From the NCBI GenBank assembly GCA_977006965.1, contig OZ345380.1, forward strand, positions 1,426,001-1,490,000: DNA of 64,000 nucleotides. The letters run 5' to 3'. Shown here piece after piece: positions 10,006 to 21,300 of this stretch (position 1 is its first letter; each line of letters starts with the position of its first letter). The position numbers and the translations under genes are program-made. The notes under the pieces are model-generated. The model was not told where the DNA came from, did no database searches, and saw nothing but the letters and a program-made list of their open reading frames with translations. Source of the stretch: Phymatolithon calcareum (taxonomy: Eukaryota; Rhodophyta; Florideophyceae; Hapalidiales).

Positions 10006-13000
10006 CACGGGGTCGTGGCTAAGGGTGTGAACATTACGGTTGCAGTGGTGTACATCTCGCCAAATGCTAATCATAACGAATATGATCAAGAGAAGGTCCT
10101 GGGTTCGAATCCCAGATGGGCCTGATTATCGTGAAGAGTCCGACGCAGTTTTGTCCTACGGGTTTTTCCGTCGTCGACACGGAGGGATTAGAGTGCATCA
10201 CATGTGACAAGAATACAAGGGATCGGTGCAGAAAAGAGTCCAAATGTTCTGGCCGTCCACGATGACTCGCGGATCGTGGAACCACCACGTTTGCTCCGGG
10301 TGGAATCGAATCGTATCTCGAGGGGCAGGCAGAGAAGAAGGAGTGCTTTCCTAATTATCTAGCAGAAATAATGCCCTTCCGTAATCTAAGTAGAAGATAG
10401 TTCAGCAATAAAGAACTGCCTTGCGAGCCCCATCGGGGAGAAAACAGTTTACATTACACAATATTAAGAGTGTCTCAAGTTCGTGCACCGGTACTGCCGG
10501 GGAAAGCTCTTGTCAATGGTGACTTTAACGCAAGACGTAGACACTGGGACCGTAGGGGAAACTGGAGAGGAAACAAGGTCGTCTCATGGGCCGCATAATT
10601 CAAGTAGAGAATATGGACAAAACAAGACCTACCTTTGTATCAAGACAAGGGAAGAGCAATATTGATATTTTCATGGCAAAATCCTTGGAAGCCGAGACAC
10701 CTGAGCTCTTGCATGGAATGGCGTTACTGAACAAATTCCGTTGGCAATGAGAGTTGTGAATAACAGATTTATAACTGCACAGAGATAGAAAACTGTTTCT
10801 GTATTTGCCAGGAGAATCAATGAAAAAGCAGCCAAGGCCAACGAAGAAAAGTTGAATTGGGCTCCGATTATGATGGGGCAGCTGCAGTACTGGCGTGTAA
10901 TAGCAAACGTGAGTTGGACACTTGGCATGATTCACTTACGAAGATGCTGCTGGAGCGGGGGATGTCGTCTACGCCCAGACCTTCAAGGTTCAAGAGTTTT
11001 TGCAACGGGGAAGTCGACAAACTAGCCAAAAAATGAACACGATTATACAAGGCATACAGAAGAACCGGGCTTGAAAGTGACCAAAAAGCCTACAGCGAGG
11101 TTAAAGAAGAAGAAGAAAGGTAGATTTTTATTTAAAAGTAAAGTTACAGCGAGGTTATACCGAAATCAACAGGTAAGATAAGCAAAGAGCGATCAGTTCG
11201 GCAGACACCTCGACGGAGTAGAGAAAATGGGTCCCTGTGAGGGGGCGAATACGCAAAGCAAGATTATGAGCTCGAAAGAGCGAAGGAATGGGATTAACAA
11301 GGCTCTTGGGGCCTTAGTTTTTTATTCAAGTTTATATAAAAGCCCCACAGATTTCCGAAGATATGGGAGAGGCTTCCTCTGATGCTACCTACATTTGTGC
11401 AGCTCACGAAACGCCCACTAGAATGGTAGACGGGAAAACTCAGGATTCAAAGTAATCCTATCTCAGTCCTCTACAGGATTGCTGGTGCTTGGACTCGACC
11501 GCTTTTTGCCTTGCCTTATACGAATCAATACAGACCTTCTTCGTTCTCCATGCGTTCTATGAGTGTCTTGCTAAATAGTAAGGGTTCATCTAGCGCCTTT
11601 TCTGCTTCTAGTCGTTTTTCTCCTTCTAGGTCGTACCCTGCTAGCGTGCTTTCAGGGGTCTCCATATGCTCTCTGGCTCTTGTGTCAAATTCTTCGGCCA
11701 TACTTGTTGTTGACACCTGTGGGAATCTTCCGCAGGCACACTGCAGCGCTTGGGGTCTTAGTGCACCCAAGCAAATATTCTGCGTACATCTCGAATGTCT
11801 GCACGGCAGAAAAAGACTGGAATATGTCATTGCAAAGCTTGATACTCAATCGGTCAATGAAGCGGCATATGGTGAAGGCATTCAAGAAAGCTCCAAAAGG
11901 GAAGGCAGTAGGTCCCGATGGAGCCGCGGTCAAAATGCTGCATGCGAACAAGAAAGCCGGTCTGGACTTAAGACAAGCATTATGGGAGAAATGTGGGAGA
12001 CCCAAATTTGAGTCTCCCATGTCTTCCCCAAGTATGCAGGCAAGCGACTCTGATTCTGTTATACAAGAAGGGTCCAGCGCAGGTTGCAGCAAAGTAAAGG
12101 CCTATATCTGTTGAAGGTTGAACAAAGCAAAGCGGTGCGAAGATGAAAGTTGTCGGTGAAAGAAACAGTTTACTCGGAATGGTTCTGGGTTGCTTTGTTG
12201 GTTAAAGGAATTTCCCTGTGCCAAACATACATCCCTACTTATAGTCTAACAGATCACTTGCGTAGCCTACGAGTTACGCGCTACGTTCACATTACAATAC
12301 TCCTAAACTAGGAAGCAGAAAACTTTGTAACAGTTCGAGACCCAAGCCGGTCTCATAGATGAGACAGATAGGCAAGATGGTCCCATAGCCGTGTAAACAC
12401 GGCATACCTTAAACTGGTACCAAAAACAAACATGCTCATTCAGAGCACCAGGAAACGAACAATTCAAACTTGACAAACGATTAGACGGAAGACAAACAAT
12501 TTGCCATTGGTTGTATCAGCGGGGCTGATAGGAAGAGCGATTGTGTAAACACGGACAAGGCATATCCGACATGATGACTCGTCGGACTGAGGATGAGATT
12601 GCACAACTCTCAATAATATCTTTGATGATGATTGCTTTATTCCCCTAAGAGGCTATGTAATCACTGGGAATGTCAAGATAAGGTTGGGTTTATCATGAAA
12701 AAAGGGTGATCTCTCTCCGATGAGATAATGAGATGCTCCAGTCTAAGGTGCGATGAGGATCGCCTCTTAAATAGAGCAGGGGCGAGAAATGCACACCTTG
12801 TATAAAGAGGGGGAGCACTAACTGACACTACTCGAATAATAGCAAATGGTCCGTATCTCAGTGTAAGTGTCCCTTCTTACGCTCGTGCAGCATGGCGTGT
12901 CTACAGCAAGCACGTCTAGAAGGCTTCATTTGACTCCACTTTCTGAGGTCGGAAGCGTTTGTTATGGCCGATTCGATACCTTGGTTTGGTATATCGCCAA

Positions 13001-14340
13001 GGAGAGAGCCGTATGTTCCGGGTACGCATTTTTGTTGTATCCTGCGAACGAGCCTAGGCCTATATCTTTGCTAATCCAAACCAGAAAAATTATCGATTCA
13101 GCACTAGACTCGTACATAAGGGATCATTATTGCTTCAACACGGCCCACGTCGGTTTTCGAAGAGAGAAGAGAAGATCTCTTGCGACACTGCGGGCAAAAA
13201 CCATCATGAACAATGGTCATCCTTTCGTGGCGATTGTTGGCCTTTCCGCAGCATACGACACGGTTCCATGAAATATAAGAGACTCACGGATAAACAACCG
13301 GAATACATAACAAGGAAGGTAGCGTACCTTTTGAAACCGTAATGGGTCACGTCTGCGGGAGATGAGGAAAGAATATGGTGCATCGTCGATCGGTGAGTTC
13401 CTCAAGGGTCTCCACCTAGCCCATACCTCTACAATATATTACATGGATGCATTTGCTGAGGCGGTTTCCAAGGCGCCTGATAATATTTCTAAGAGCCCAG
13501 CACAGCTCTTTGCAGACGCTATCCAACTTCAGGCCAAGAATGGGAAGCGCATGCAAAAGTTACTTGACATAGCGACGACCTGGGCAAAGGAAGTGGTATG
13601 AAATGGAACAAAAAACCAGGAAACAGCGAGGCTCTCAAGTACAAAGGTCTCCCGAAACACACTTTTTACCTTGCGGGGAGAGAGCTGCACCAAGCCTGGA
13701 GGATTTCCTATCTTGGGATAAATATAAACGACAAGGTGGTATCAGACGACATGGCTCTATCAAGAGTACGAAATGCTGCTGGTTGCATACACAAACTACG
13801 GGAGATCGGAGTTAATGTCTGAGGATTTGAACGCGCGATATGCGTCAGAATCTTCAAGTGTCTAATTTTGCTGACGTGGGAATATGATCTACACGTGACT
13901 CCAACGACAAAGCGATTGTCTTCTGCTATCAAATCTGTAGAAGGATTATTTTACAAGCATGTCTTCGAAAAGTATGCAAAGCACCGACGCCGCTGAATGC
14001 GAGTCCAGGGTCAACTAGAACCTCCAGAGATGACAAAAAAGGATGACGCGGACAGGTTCTCCTTACGCCTGTTGCGGCATAAGAAGCTCCTCGACGAGAC
14101 AGAAGAATATTCTGGTAGAGAGGAGGACATAGTGGAAGCAATGAATGACGTTGAGTGTCTAACGTAATTTGACCACCTGAGAAAAGCTTTACAAAAAGCG
14201 GAACATGGAGCAGTATTGAAGAAGAACCGAAGAACAGAATTAAGCGAGGTATGGGCACATGAGGAAGATGTAAGATAAGTAAAGATTCTTTAACCGACAT
14301 CTTCTCTAGAATCTCCGTGTTCTTGACACCTGGCTGCTCT
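10006..14340 (+). pseudogene. Decayed LINE: endonuclease and reverse transcriptase (relic B)
   Basis: A chain of plus-strand fragments in several frames follows the order of a LINE ORF2. APE-type endonuclease parts: GVNITVAVVYISPN (near 10024), LVNGDFNARRRHW (near 10508) and TRPTFVSRQGKSNIDIF (near 10621). Reverse transcriptase parts: AFKKAPKGKAVGPDG (near 11880), RPISLLIQTRKII (near 13052), GLSAAYDTVP (near 13240), QLFADAIQL (near 13507) and ISYLGI (near 13708). The catalytic box reads FADA instead of (F/Y)ADD, so the second aspartate is lost. Stops and frameshifts lie throughout. The copy starts inside the endonuclease, next to relic A's tail. Post-RT sequence is traceable to about 14.3 kb. 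It is dead and cannot self-mobilise. Confidence 0.85.
10075..10125 (+). other. tRNA-like T-arm / B box inside the LINE endonuclease region
   Basis: CTGGG-TTCGAAT-CCCAG forms a perfect 5-bp T-stem with a 7-nt T-loop and includes the pol III B box GGTTCGAATCC. No matching 5' acceptor, D-arm or canonical anticodon arm is found upstream, so this is not a whole tRNA gene. The endonuclease frame is lost here and resumes near 10480, so it may mark a tRNA-derived SINE insertion. Confidence 0.4.
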
Positions 14341-14479
14341 AACACTACCGTTTGATAAATAGAAACGGCATGAGCAATATTTTTCGGTGGCAGGCTATCC
14401 GTTGAAAGTCGATATAGTACGTACGTGTACGTTTCGGGTCAAGAGGAAGCGGATGTTTTACTCTGGTCGCATTCTTCTT

Positions 14480-15880
14480 CTCTTTCTTATTTGAAACCAT
14501 TTCTCTGCCTTGCACGCGAATCCTTGTACCATTAAATTGTGCGCGACTTGGATCCGGGACCGAACCCGCGTCCCAGACGATGAACACCGTCATGGCGACA
14601 TTGTCGTTAACAATATCACCGCGTTTCCCTTTTTTGACACTGGGTGGGATTCCCGGCCAGTCCGTGACACTCGTTCGAAATACAATCTGTTTTCTCTTCA
14701 AGGTCATGTATCCACAGCTCTAACATACACCGCTTCGCACTTTGCAATGATGGAAAAGAAAGCTTTGCTTTCGAGAACCCCGTTTCGCCGCGATCCGTAC
14801 TTCTATTGCGTTGGGACTTTTCGCAGCTCCCACAGGAACAAAGTCCCATGTTTTGTCACCGCATTTGAAATTTTGAACTCGAATCATCGCAGAAAGCTTC
14901 TCCGCATTCGAGCCGTCGTCCTTTGGGGATGCGCACACGCCCGTAGAGTTCAGCACTTCCGGTCGGCACTTGTTACTATCGTCAATTCCGGCTTCAAGCA
15001 GCAACTCAATTGGGATTAATACAACCACGACGTTGAGAAGGACAGCTGCCCACCAACTCAGATATCGTAATCGTCTGAATTTCCCGCCGACGACCCATCC
15101 TTCTGGAGACTCATCCGAGGCATCAGTGCAAGCGGTTCTGTCGTTCTTGGACAATTCGTAACTTGACACTCTCGCGTACATTTTGGCCGCCAGAAAGCAG
15201 CATACGGCATGGATCTGAAAATTGTGAAGAATAACGACGGTGGAAGTAGTTGGACCAACGTAGATGGTAAGCACTTACGATTCATAATCCAACGTTCACA
15301 AGGGCGTTGAGCGCACCGATGGAAAAAAGAAAGCTTTAAATAAATCATTGCAAATCCCCTTCGCCTGTAGATTCTCGTTGGACTTCACGCCGGATCATTC
15401 CTGGGCCGTCTGACCCTTTGGAACGGGGTATCTTAATTTTATTGTCTTCTCAGTGGCTGAATTTTGGCGCGTTTTTTTCGCGTTCTTTGCTGAGAAAAGT
15501 TTATCGTCGACCGGAGATGATTTTAAAACCTGCCAGAATTCCCTGGGTCGGTGGAAAAGGCACCGGTAGCGGATTTGAAATTGATGCTTCGGGCGCGGCG
15601 AGTTCTAGATTCTTCATCTGTAAAATCGCAGCACTGGATATATAGCATCGTGTTGCATGTATGGTGTGCAATGTGCAACCCAAGTTTCGTTTTCGCGATG
15701 TGTCACAACCAGTGCGATCGCAGAAGCAATCCAGTCATTGGCGAGAACCTCTTTCCAGCCCGTTCTTTGGCCCGCACGAGGCAGAATTGAGTTACTCAGC
15801 TTCCTTCTTTTGTTATAGCGCGGTTCAGAAGCTGTTCTCATGCGGATTCACATTCTTCCGGATGCGGGACAAGTAGTGCG
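14480..15880. other. Non-LINE block between two LINE segments
   Basis: About 1.4 kb without LINE similarity separates the RT relic (to about 14.34 kb) from the C-terminal LINE part at 15898. It could be an insertion that split one LINE, or unrelated spacer between two copies. It holds the minus-strand membrane-protein ORF listed separately. Confidence 0.4.
14720..15181 (-). CDS. Possible small single-pass membrane protein
   Basis: A 153-aa ORF starting MYARVSSYELSK. It has a hydrophobic stretch (about residues 36-56, WWAAVLLNVVVVLIPIELLL) followed by a Cys-containing segment (KCRP, TGVCAS, FKCGDK). A plausible intron (GTAAGT donor near 15285, pyrimidine-rich TTTTCAG acceptor near 15213) lies just upstream and would be in the 5' UTR. 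No family is recognised. It may be a gene caught between transposon fragments, or chance. The start at 15181 is the first methionine after the putative acceptor. Confidence 0.3.
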   Translation of the reverse strand: MYARVSSYELSKNDRTACTDASDESPEGWVVGGKFRRLRYLSWWAAVLLNVVVVLIPIELLLEAGIDDSNKCRPEVLNSTGVCASPKDDGSNAEKLSAMIRVQNFKCGDKTWDFVPVGAAKSPNAIEVRIAAKRGSRKQSFLFHHCKVRSGVC

Positions 15881-15897
15881 TACTTTGAAGTACTTCC

Positions 15898-16444
15898 ATG
15901 CCTACATCTAGTGTTGCACTAGTAGTAGAGAGCAATCAATTGGAACGTAACACGTTGCAAATATATTGGATTTTGGAATCGAGTCTGGTGTCGCACCAAA
16001 CGATACCCCTTACGTTGGAAGCAGCGCGATCCATTAACAAGCCGCCTTGTAGAAGCAAACCAGCTATCTTACCTACAGTCCCGAAAGATATTAACATCTC
16101 ACAGAGACGTGCCGAGGTGATACTACATCAGCTCAAAGTGAATTTCTCCCCAATTGTAGCAAGCTTTCATCTTGGGCGCAGCGAGGACAAACCGCGACTC
16201 TATGACCCGGTGTGTAAGATGTGCCCATATGGCGTTAAGGAGACAGTGGAGCACCTGATCCTGCACTGTTCTGGTCGGACTGTATCTCGACAACAATTCG
16301 TAGGAAGAGTACGCAACAAAACTGTAGAAGATCTGTGCAGGGCGAGACCCATTGAGAGACTCAAATTTCTGAACAATGAGAACTTGCTCGAGGGTAAGTT
16401 CGGACGTTAAACTAACGTTCTCTGCAATAAAGAAAGAAAGAAAT
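15898..16444 (+). pseudogene. LINE C-terminal segment and 3' tail
   Basis: The frame to 16410 ends with a typical non-LTR retrotransposon C-terminus: ISQRRAEVILHQLKVNFSP, then PVCKMCPYGVKETVEHLILHC (CCHC zinc knuckle), then a basic helix. The stop is followed by AATAAAGAAAGAAAGAAA, the same tail type as relic A. The upstream ORF2 is absent or lies beyond the 14.48-15.88 kb block. This is the best preserved LINE piece here, but it is not a complete gene. Confidence 0.75.
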
Positions 16445-16620
16445 ATATTGCATATGGTACACGGCCTGAAAACTACAAAATGTATTGCAGACGTGTACAA
16501 GCATTGCAATATTTTTTTGCAATAGTTTTAAAGTTTTGCAATACAAAATGCGGCGGTCGGAAGTATTGCAATACTATTTGCAGCGTATCTCGAGTATTGC
16601 AATATATGCCCCTCATTCAA
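16445..16620. repeat. Cluster of TATTGCAAT-type words
   Basis: About seven occurrences of TTGCA/TTGCAAT within 170 bp (for example 16504, 16518, 16535, 16563, 16594), some fully palindromic (ATTGCAAT). It follows the LINE tail. A binding-site cluster or a decayed satellite is possible. Confidence 0.4.
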
Positions 16621-17039
16621 CTGGCGTAACCGCCAATTCAACTGATAAGCTCTAAATACTCTGACAGCATTTAGTCGACACTGAAATAATTTATAACTTA
16701 CAAAAACGCCTGTATGCAAGAGTAACGTCTCGGAACACATTGTACTGGTTGGAACGTTTCTTGCTGGTCTACTGCACCTACTCGAGGGTGTCTCACCCAC
16801 AGTTTTAGTGCACTCACGAATTGTCTATACCCGACAAAGTAGGGGCACTGGTCATAGCAACCCGATTGTTAGTTGCCGTTTAGTTTTAAGCCAATGATAT
16901 GCTCGGAACATCCGATAATTCAGAGCTGACAAGTCGAAAAACGCAGTAGTTTGTCAGCAGCTAGAGTCTCTGCCAGTGAAGACATTGCTCTATAGCCGAA
17001 CCAGACAGTTAGGCAAACAACTTGTCATATGAATAAGTG

Positions 17040-17046
17040 TATAAAA
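17040..17046 (+). promoter_or_regulatory. TATA box of the 17.1 kb ORF
   Basis: TATAAAA lies 93 nt before the ATG at 17139, a reasonable spacing for a eukaryotic promoter with a short 5' UTR. Confidence 0.5.
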
Positions 17047-17138
17047 CGCGCGCATACACGATCGCACAAGCGTCTTGGCACAGCACTCGCTAGCAACGAG
17101 TTGCTTCACTCCAGCATACTTCAGCAGGATACACCAAC

Positions 17139-17729
17139 ATGACGTTGTTTCGAGCGCTTTCATCTGCTGAAGAAGAGAATCAGTACCAAGGGATTCAAAT
17201 CTTGTTCATTCAGCGATGGATCTCCAGGCAGGAAGAGGCCCAACGTAGCGCCGAAACTACCTCTACGAGTGCAGAAGAACCTCCCAGTCCAGTTGCAAAG
17301 TCTGAATCTGCACCGTCAGCTTCAGGAACAGGGACTCTCCAATCTCTCGCAACAGACCGGACTTTCTCTGCGGATTCTTCGCAAAGAGACCTTACTGAAG
17401 ACGAATTGACGCCATTGACCGAGATGAAGAGAGCGGGCACGACGCAAGCCGTAGTCAAAGCTGCAGAAGAAGTTATCGCGAAAAGAAGACGCCGTGGCTT
17501 TGCCACTATCACGAACTCCACTAGCGGATTATCTTCCCGGGAGCTCGCTGAACGCGCTGTGAATAGAGGAAATCGGTTGAAGAGGATTCGAAACGAGCCA
17601 GGGAAGGGGAAGTCTAAGAAGCGTCTAAGGCTGACCCCGGAAAGGGAGGCGGAAATGGTCCAGGTGTGTAGGCAGATATTTGAAGAGGAGAAGCAGAAGT
17701 CGCGAAATGGCAAGGGTCGTGACGAATGA
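17139..17729 (+). CDS. Orphan basic protein, 196 aa
   Basis: Single-exon ORF from an ATG, preceded by a TATA box. No domain is recognised. The N-terminal part is Ser/Thr/Glu-rich and probably disordered. The C-terminal half is strongly basic with nuclear-localisation-like clusters (AKRRRRGF near residue 112; KGKSKKRLRLTPERE near residues 154-168) and ends in a charged helix (EIFEEEKQ-like). A nuclear, nucleic-acid-associated role is the simplest inference. It stands alone between transposon relics, so a transposon-derived origin is possible, but no terminal repeats were seen. The ORF could be a real lineage-specific gene. Confidence 0.5.
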   Translation: MTLFRALSSAEEENQYQGIQILFIQRWISRQEEAQRSAETTSTSAEEPPSPVAKSESAPSASGTGTLQSLATDRTFSADSSQRDLTEDELTPLTEMKRAGTTQAVVKAAEEVIAKRRRRGFATITNSTSGLSSRELAERAVNRGNRLKRIRNEPGKGKSKKRLRLTPEREAEMVQVCRQIFEEEKQKSRNGKGRDE

Positions 17730-18029
17730 GCTACAGCTACAACTTAGATTGTAAAAATCGCGGGCTCACAGACCCCCAAACATAGTAAAGGTTGCCTACT
17801 TTGCATTTCATGTTCCTTCCTCTGTGTTCATCCCACGGAATTGAAAGCGGAATACTGCAAAATTTGGAATGGGGATACATCCTAACAGTTCTGAATACTG
17901 CCTCATGCCGTGCAGTTGCGTTCATTCGCACCGCTGGACATGGGGGCTCGGTAGAATATGTCAGAAAACGGTAAGAAAAAGAGTAAAAGAAATGAACATA
18001 TATTACCTTTCGCGCACTCAGTGAACGGC
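17730..18029. other. Intergenic, nothing recognised
   Basis: Short ORFs only. Confidence 0.4.
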
Positions 18030-18390
18030 CACGTGAGTTTCAAGAATGTCGTTGCAATAGCCATTTCGATCCGTCTTGACCGTTGATCTCTCGACAGCGG
18101 GAACCGGGAGTGGTGCGATGCTACTCTCTCCGTTTGGTCCCAAACGACCACTGCGCAAACCAAGACTGGATATTACGCTTCTGACGGCATTCCGTGGGTG
18201 CTGTCGATATTTATACCATTCCGAATCTGGCCGTTGGGGCTGGACTATGGAACGTCGCCCTTCGAGAGCTAATCAGAGACCCTCCGTATTTACTCTTACC
18301 TTTTTCTGGATACGAAACTGAACGCTAATGGGAGTCACCTGAATCCCTTGATTCTTGTCTTTTCAAGTGTGTATTACCCAGAATTCGGAT
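18030..18390. repeat. Dispersed repeat, copy 2
   Basis: Diverged direct copy of 7880-8290, with the same order of conserved blocks. Followed by a short (AAT)n run near 18422-18436. Confidence 0.55.
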
Positions 18391-21300
18391 TTACGGCATT
18401 ATGGCCATGGTCTTTTAAGACCAATAATAATAATAATGAATGCGTGTTCGGCGTATTCCCCTTATGGGGCCAGCAAGCAGTGCTTCTATTTTTTACCTCT
18501 ACTTACATTACGACAGGGCGTTAATCCTGCTAGCAAATTGTAATCTGCCTTCAGCTCGTCATTAGACGATTCCACTCAAAGCAACTGCGGTGGCTACCAC
18601 GTTTCGCGAGTGGCATGGTCTTAGGTACAAGAGCTGTTTGGCTGTCGTACAGGTAGAATCTCTTCCAGAGTCTTTTGAGCTTCATTCATTCATTTTGTCT
18701 TTTAGCCTCACGGAGCTTGCAATGAATTGAGGGCCTAAGTTCTTCCATTCAATCCTATCGTTAGCAAATTTGACTGAGGCTTTCACCTCTCGTCCAAGTA
18801 CGTCACCAAAGATTGATTCTGGCGTTTGTCGCAACGTGGAATTTAGTGGAGAAACTTAGTGCTTCCCGAGTGCTTTCTCTGCCTCCTGTACGCCCCTTTC
18901 GGGACGGGTCCCTTCTCAGCGACCGAAGGGATCCTGTACCGCGCGCGGGTGCGTGCAATACATGACAGGAAAATCTAGCAATTTTGATAGTTACTCATCG
19001 ACCAGAAAGAAGAACTGCAAAACATAAGAGCGTTCCTTTCGAGGAAAGTCTGCCACAACGTGTTTGCATTGAAGAGCCGAGAAAGGCAACAATTCCACGA
19101 GGAGGCATTGCGACGCATTGGACCAATCGACGATGCAATAGACTCCATTTTGTCATGAATTGAATGGCAATAGAGAGACGGGCAATTCATTAGAGCTAGC
19201 TGTTGCGGAAATAATGGAGTCCAAGTGCAACCAGAAATCTGGTACCTTCCTTAGATTTGACGTCTTTGGCAAAAACGCAAGAAACTAAGAATTGCAATGT
19301 GATAAGGTGTCTCTTTGTAACGCAGTTCCGCTGGGATAAAACTTCGCAGGTAATTTGCAGTAAAAATGGTTAGAATCGTTCCTTTCAGTTTTCGAACGTT
19401 AGGTAACGTTATAAAACGTTAGAAGCGTTAGATGTGGCATCAGATATGTCATTTTCGTTAAAGATACTTAGTTGCAATGAGTGACACGTGTGGATTAAAA
19501 CTGCCGCATACAGAAACTGATGCCCTATTTCTAACAACACTTCGAAAGTTTCGATTGAAATAACTAATCAATGTATTTTAGATATGGTGAGTAGTATAGA
19601 AATTGATGTTGACAGACAACGATCGCAGACCGACTAGTGTGAAAGGCCCAAATATGTGTGTCGACATATTACTGTAGATTAAGAAGAAAATTGTGTGTTA
19701 ATGGCGCCACAAGTGAATAAGATGGCTGAAATGGGCAGCATTGCAACAGGTGTACGAAGTACGTCTAGCAATGTTTAGACATTTATTCACAATTTCTATG
19801 AACACTCCAGTGTCGCTCCACCGCAGACCGTGTCCTAGAAAACTTTCCTTCATAACTCTGGTTCGTAAATCAACGCGTAGAATCTGGACACGCAGCGATG
19901 ATTTGCGACATGTAGAGAGTATGCACCAAATAAGGTTACAGAAATCTAAATTGAGAGACGTCTCATTCCCGGAGACACGTTTATCCCGCAATCGAAAGCT
20001 GAAAGAGGCGAAAGGCAATGAACCAAGTATCCCCTTTTCCTCGTGGTGATTGGGGACACGTCAGGGAACAATCGCCTGTCCGCTGCGATAATTTAGACAC
20101 CGACGAAAAATGCGAAAAAATAAAAATGACAGGTAATGTACACTGCAGGCAACGCATCAGATAATATGTGCAGCTTGTTTACAGAGTTGTTGAACATATT
20201 AGCTAGACAGAAATGCCCGTTGTATTACACGGTAAGAATAAAGAATAGGAATACATGAGACCTTTTACTGTTGTGTCCTGGTTCCTGGTGTATTCATCTC
20301 CTCCCGACTCACATAGGCGCGACAAGTCTCAAAATTTGTGCTTTTTCCGCATTAATCCTGGCTCTAGAGGCAGGCAAGGAATGGTGCTTGCAGAGCACGT
20401 GAACTCAGCAAATTGCAGCCTAGGTGCCGAAAAGCTGTATAGTTTGTGCAGTAGAACACGTAAGCGTCTGCCAATGGAGCCCTCGACAAGTACACTGGCC
20501 GCCGACTTAGAGCTACACAGCTGTGCGAAATCATTGTGCAGAAATTGTGGCTGTCCCAGTTCCAAACATCATGGTTCTCTATTTTCAGTGTTTCAGCGCA
20601 GAACATCCGTACCTACGTGATTGGTGGTACGTGGATTAATAACCAATCAAAAGCCCTGCACGAGAAAGCAATATCTGCACATTTGCAAATGAAAATCAGG
20701 TGTAATGATACCGTAAGTCTGTTGTGGACAGGTGTCCCAAGGTCAGCCTGAAGATTTTGGGCCGTGCCCGAGCACAAATATTAGCCCATACGCCCTTTGG
20801 ATTGTGCCGTGTGTAAACCGTCACATACAGTTCCAAGCTGTAGCCCTACATTTGTGCAAAAATGCATCTTTATTTGCATCTTATGGGAAAGAATCTACAA
20901 CTGATCTTATTTAACGGTTATTTTTGAGCCTTCCAAACGGTATGATCCCGACACAGCACCTTTCGACAGTGTTTCAGCAGTGTTTGGTTGGCTGTTTGCA
21001 TGCCAAGCACGTGAAGGGTGATGTGCTCATGAGCACATCAGTTTTGCAGCCTATATCTCCCCCATCGCCGGGCCGCCAATAGGATCATTAGCTCAAAATA
21101 TCGAAAAGGGTTGCTCTTATGATACCTCAATAATAGTCCAATCATTGTCTGGCCTTATGCACGTGCACGCAGTTGTGGCGTGCTGACGCACAAAGTAAGC
21201 GTAAAGAGAACAAGGCAGGCAACAGGCTCGCTCGAGCGCATATTACCACGGCATGTAAGGAGGCCATTGCCAGCAAGCAAGCAAGTACGCACGTCCCCGA

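Noticed and set aside
14540-14620. GGGACCGAACCCGCGTCCC resembling a tRNA T-arm on the minus strand
   Set aside because: The stem and 7-nt loop do not match; only a short hairpin is formed.
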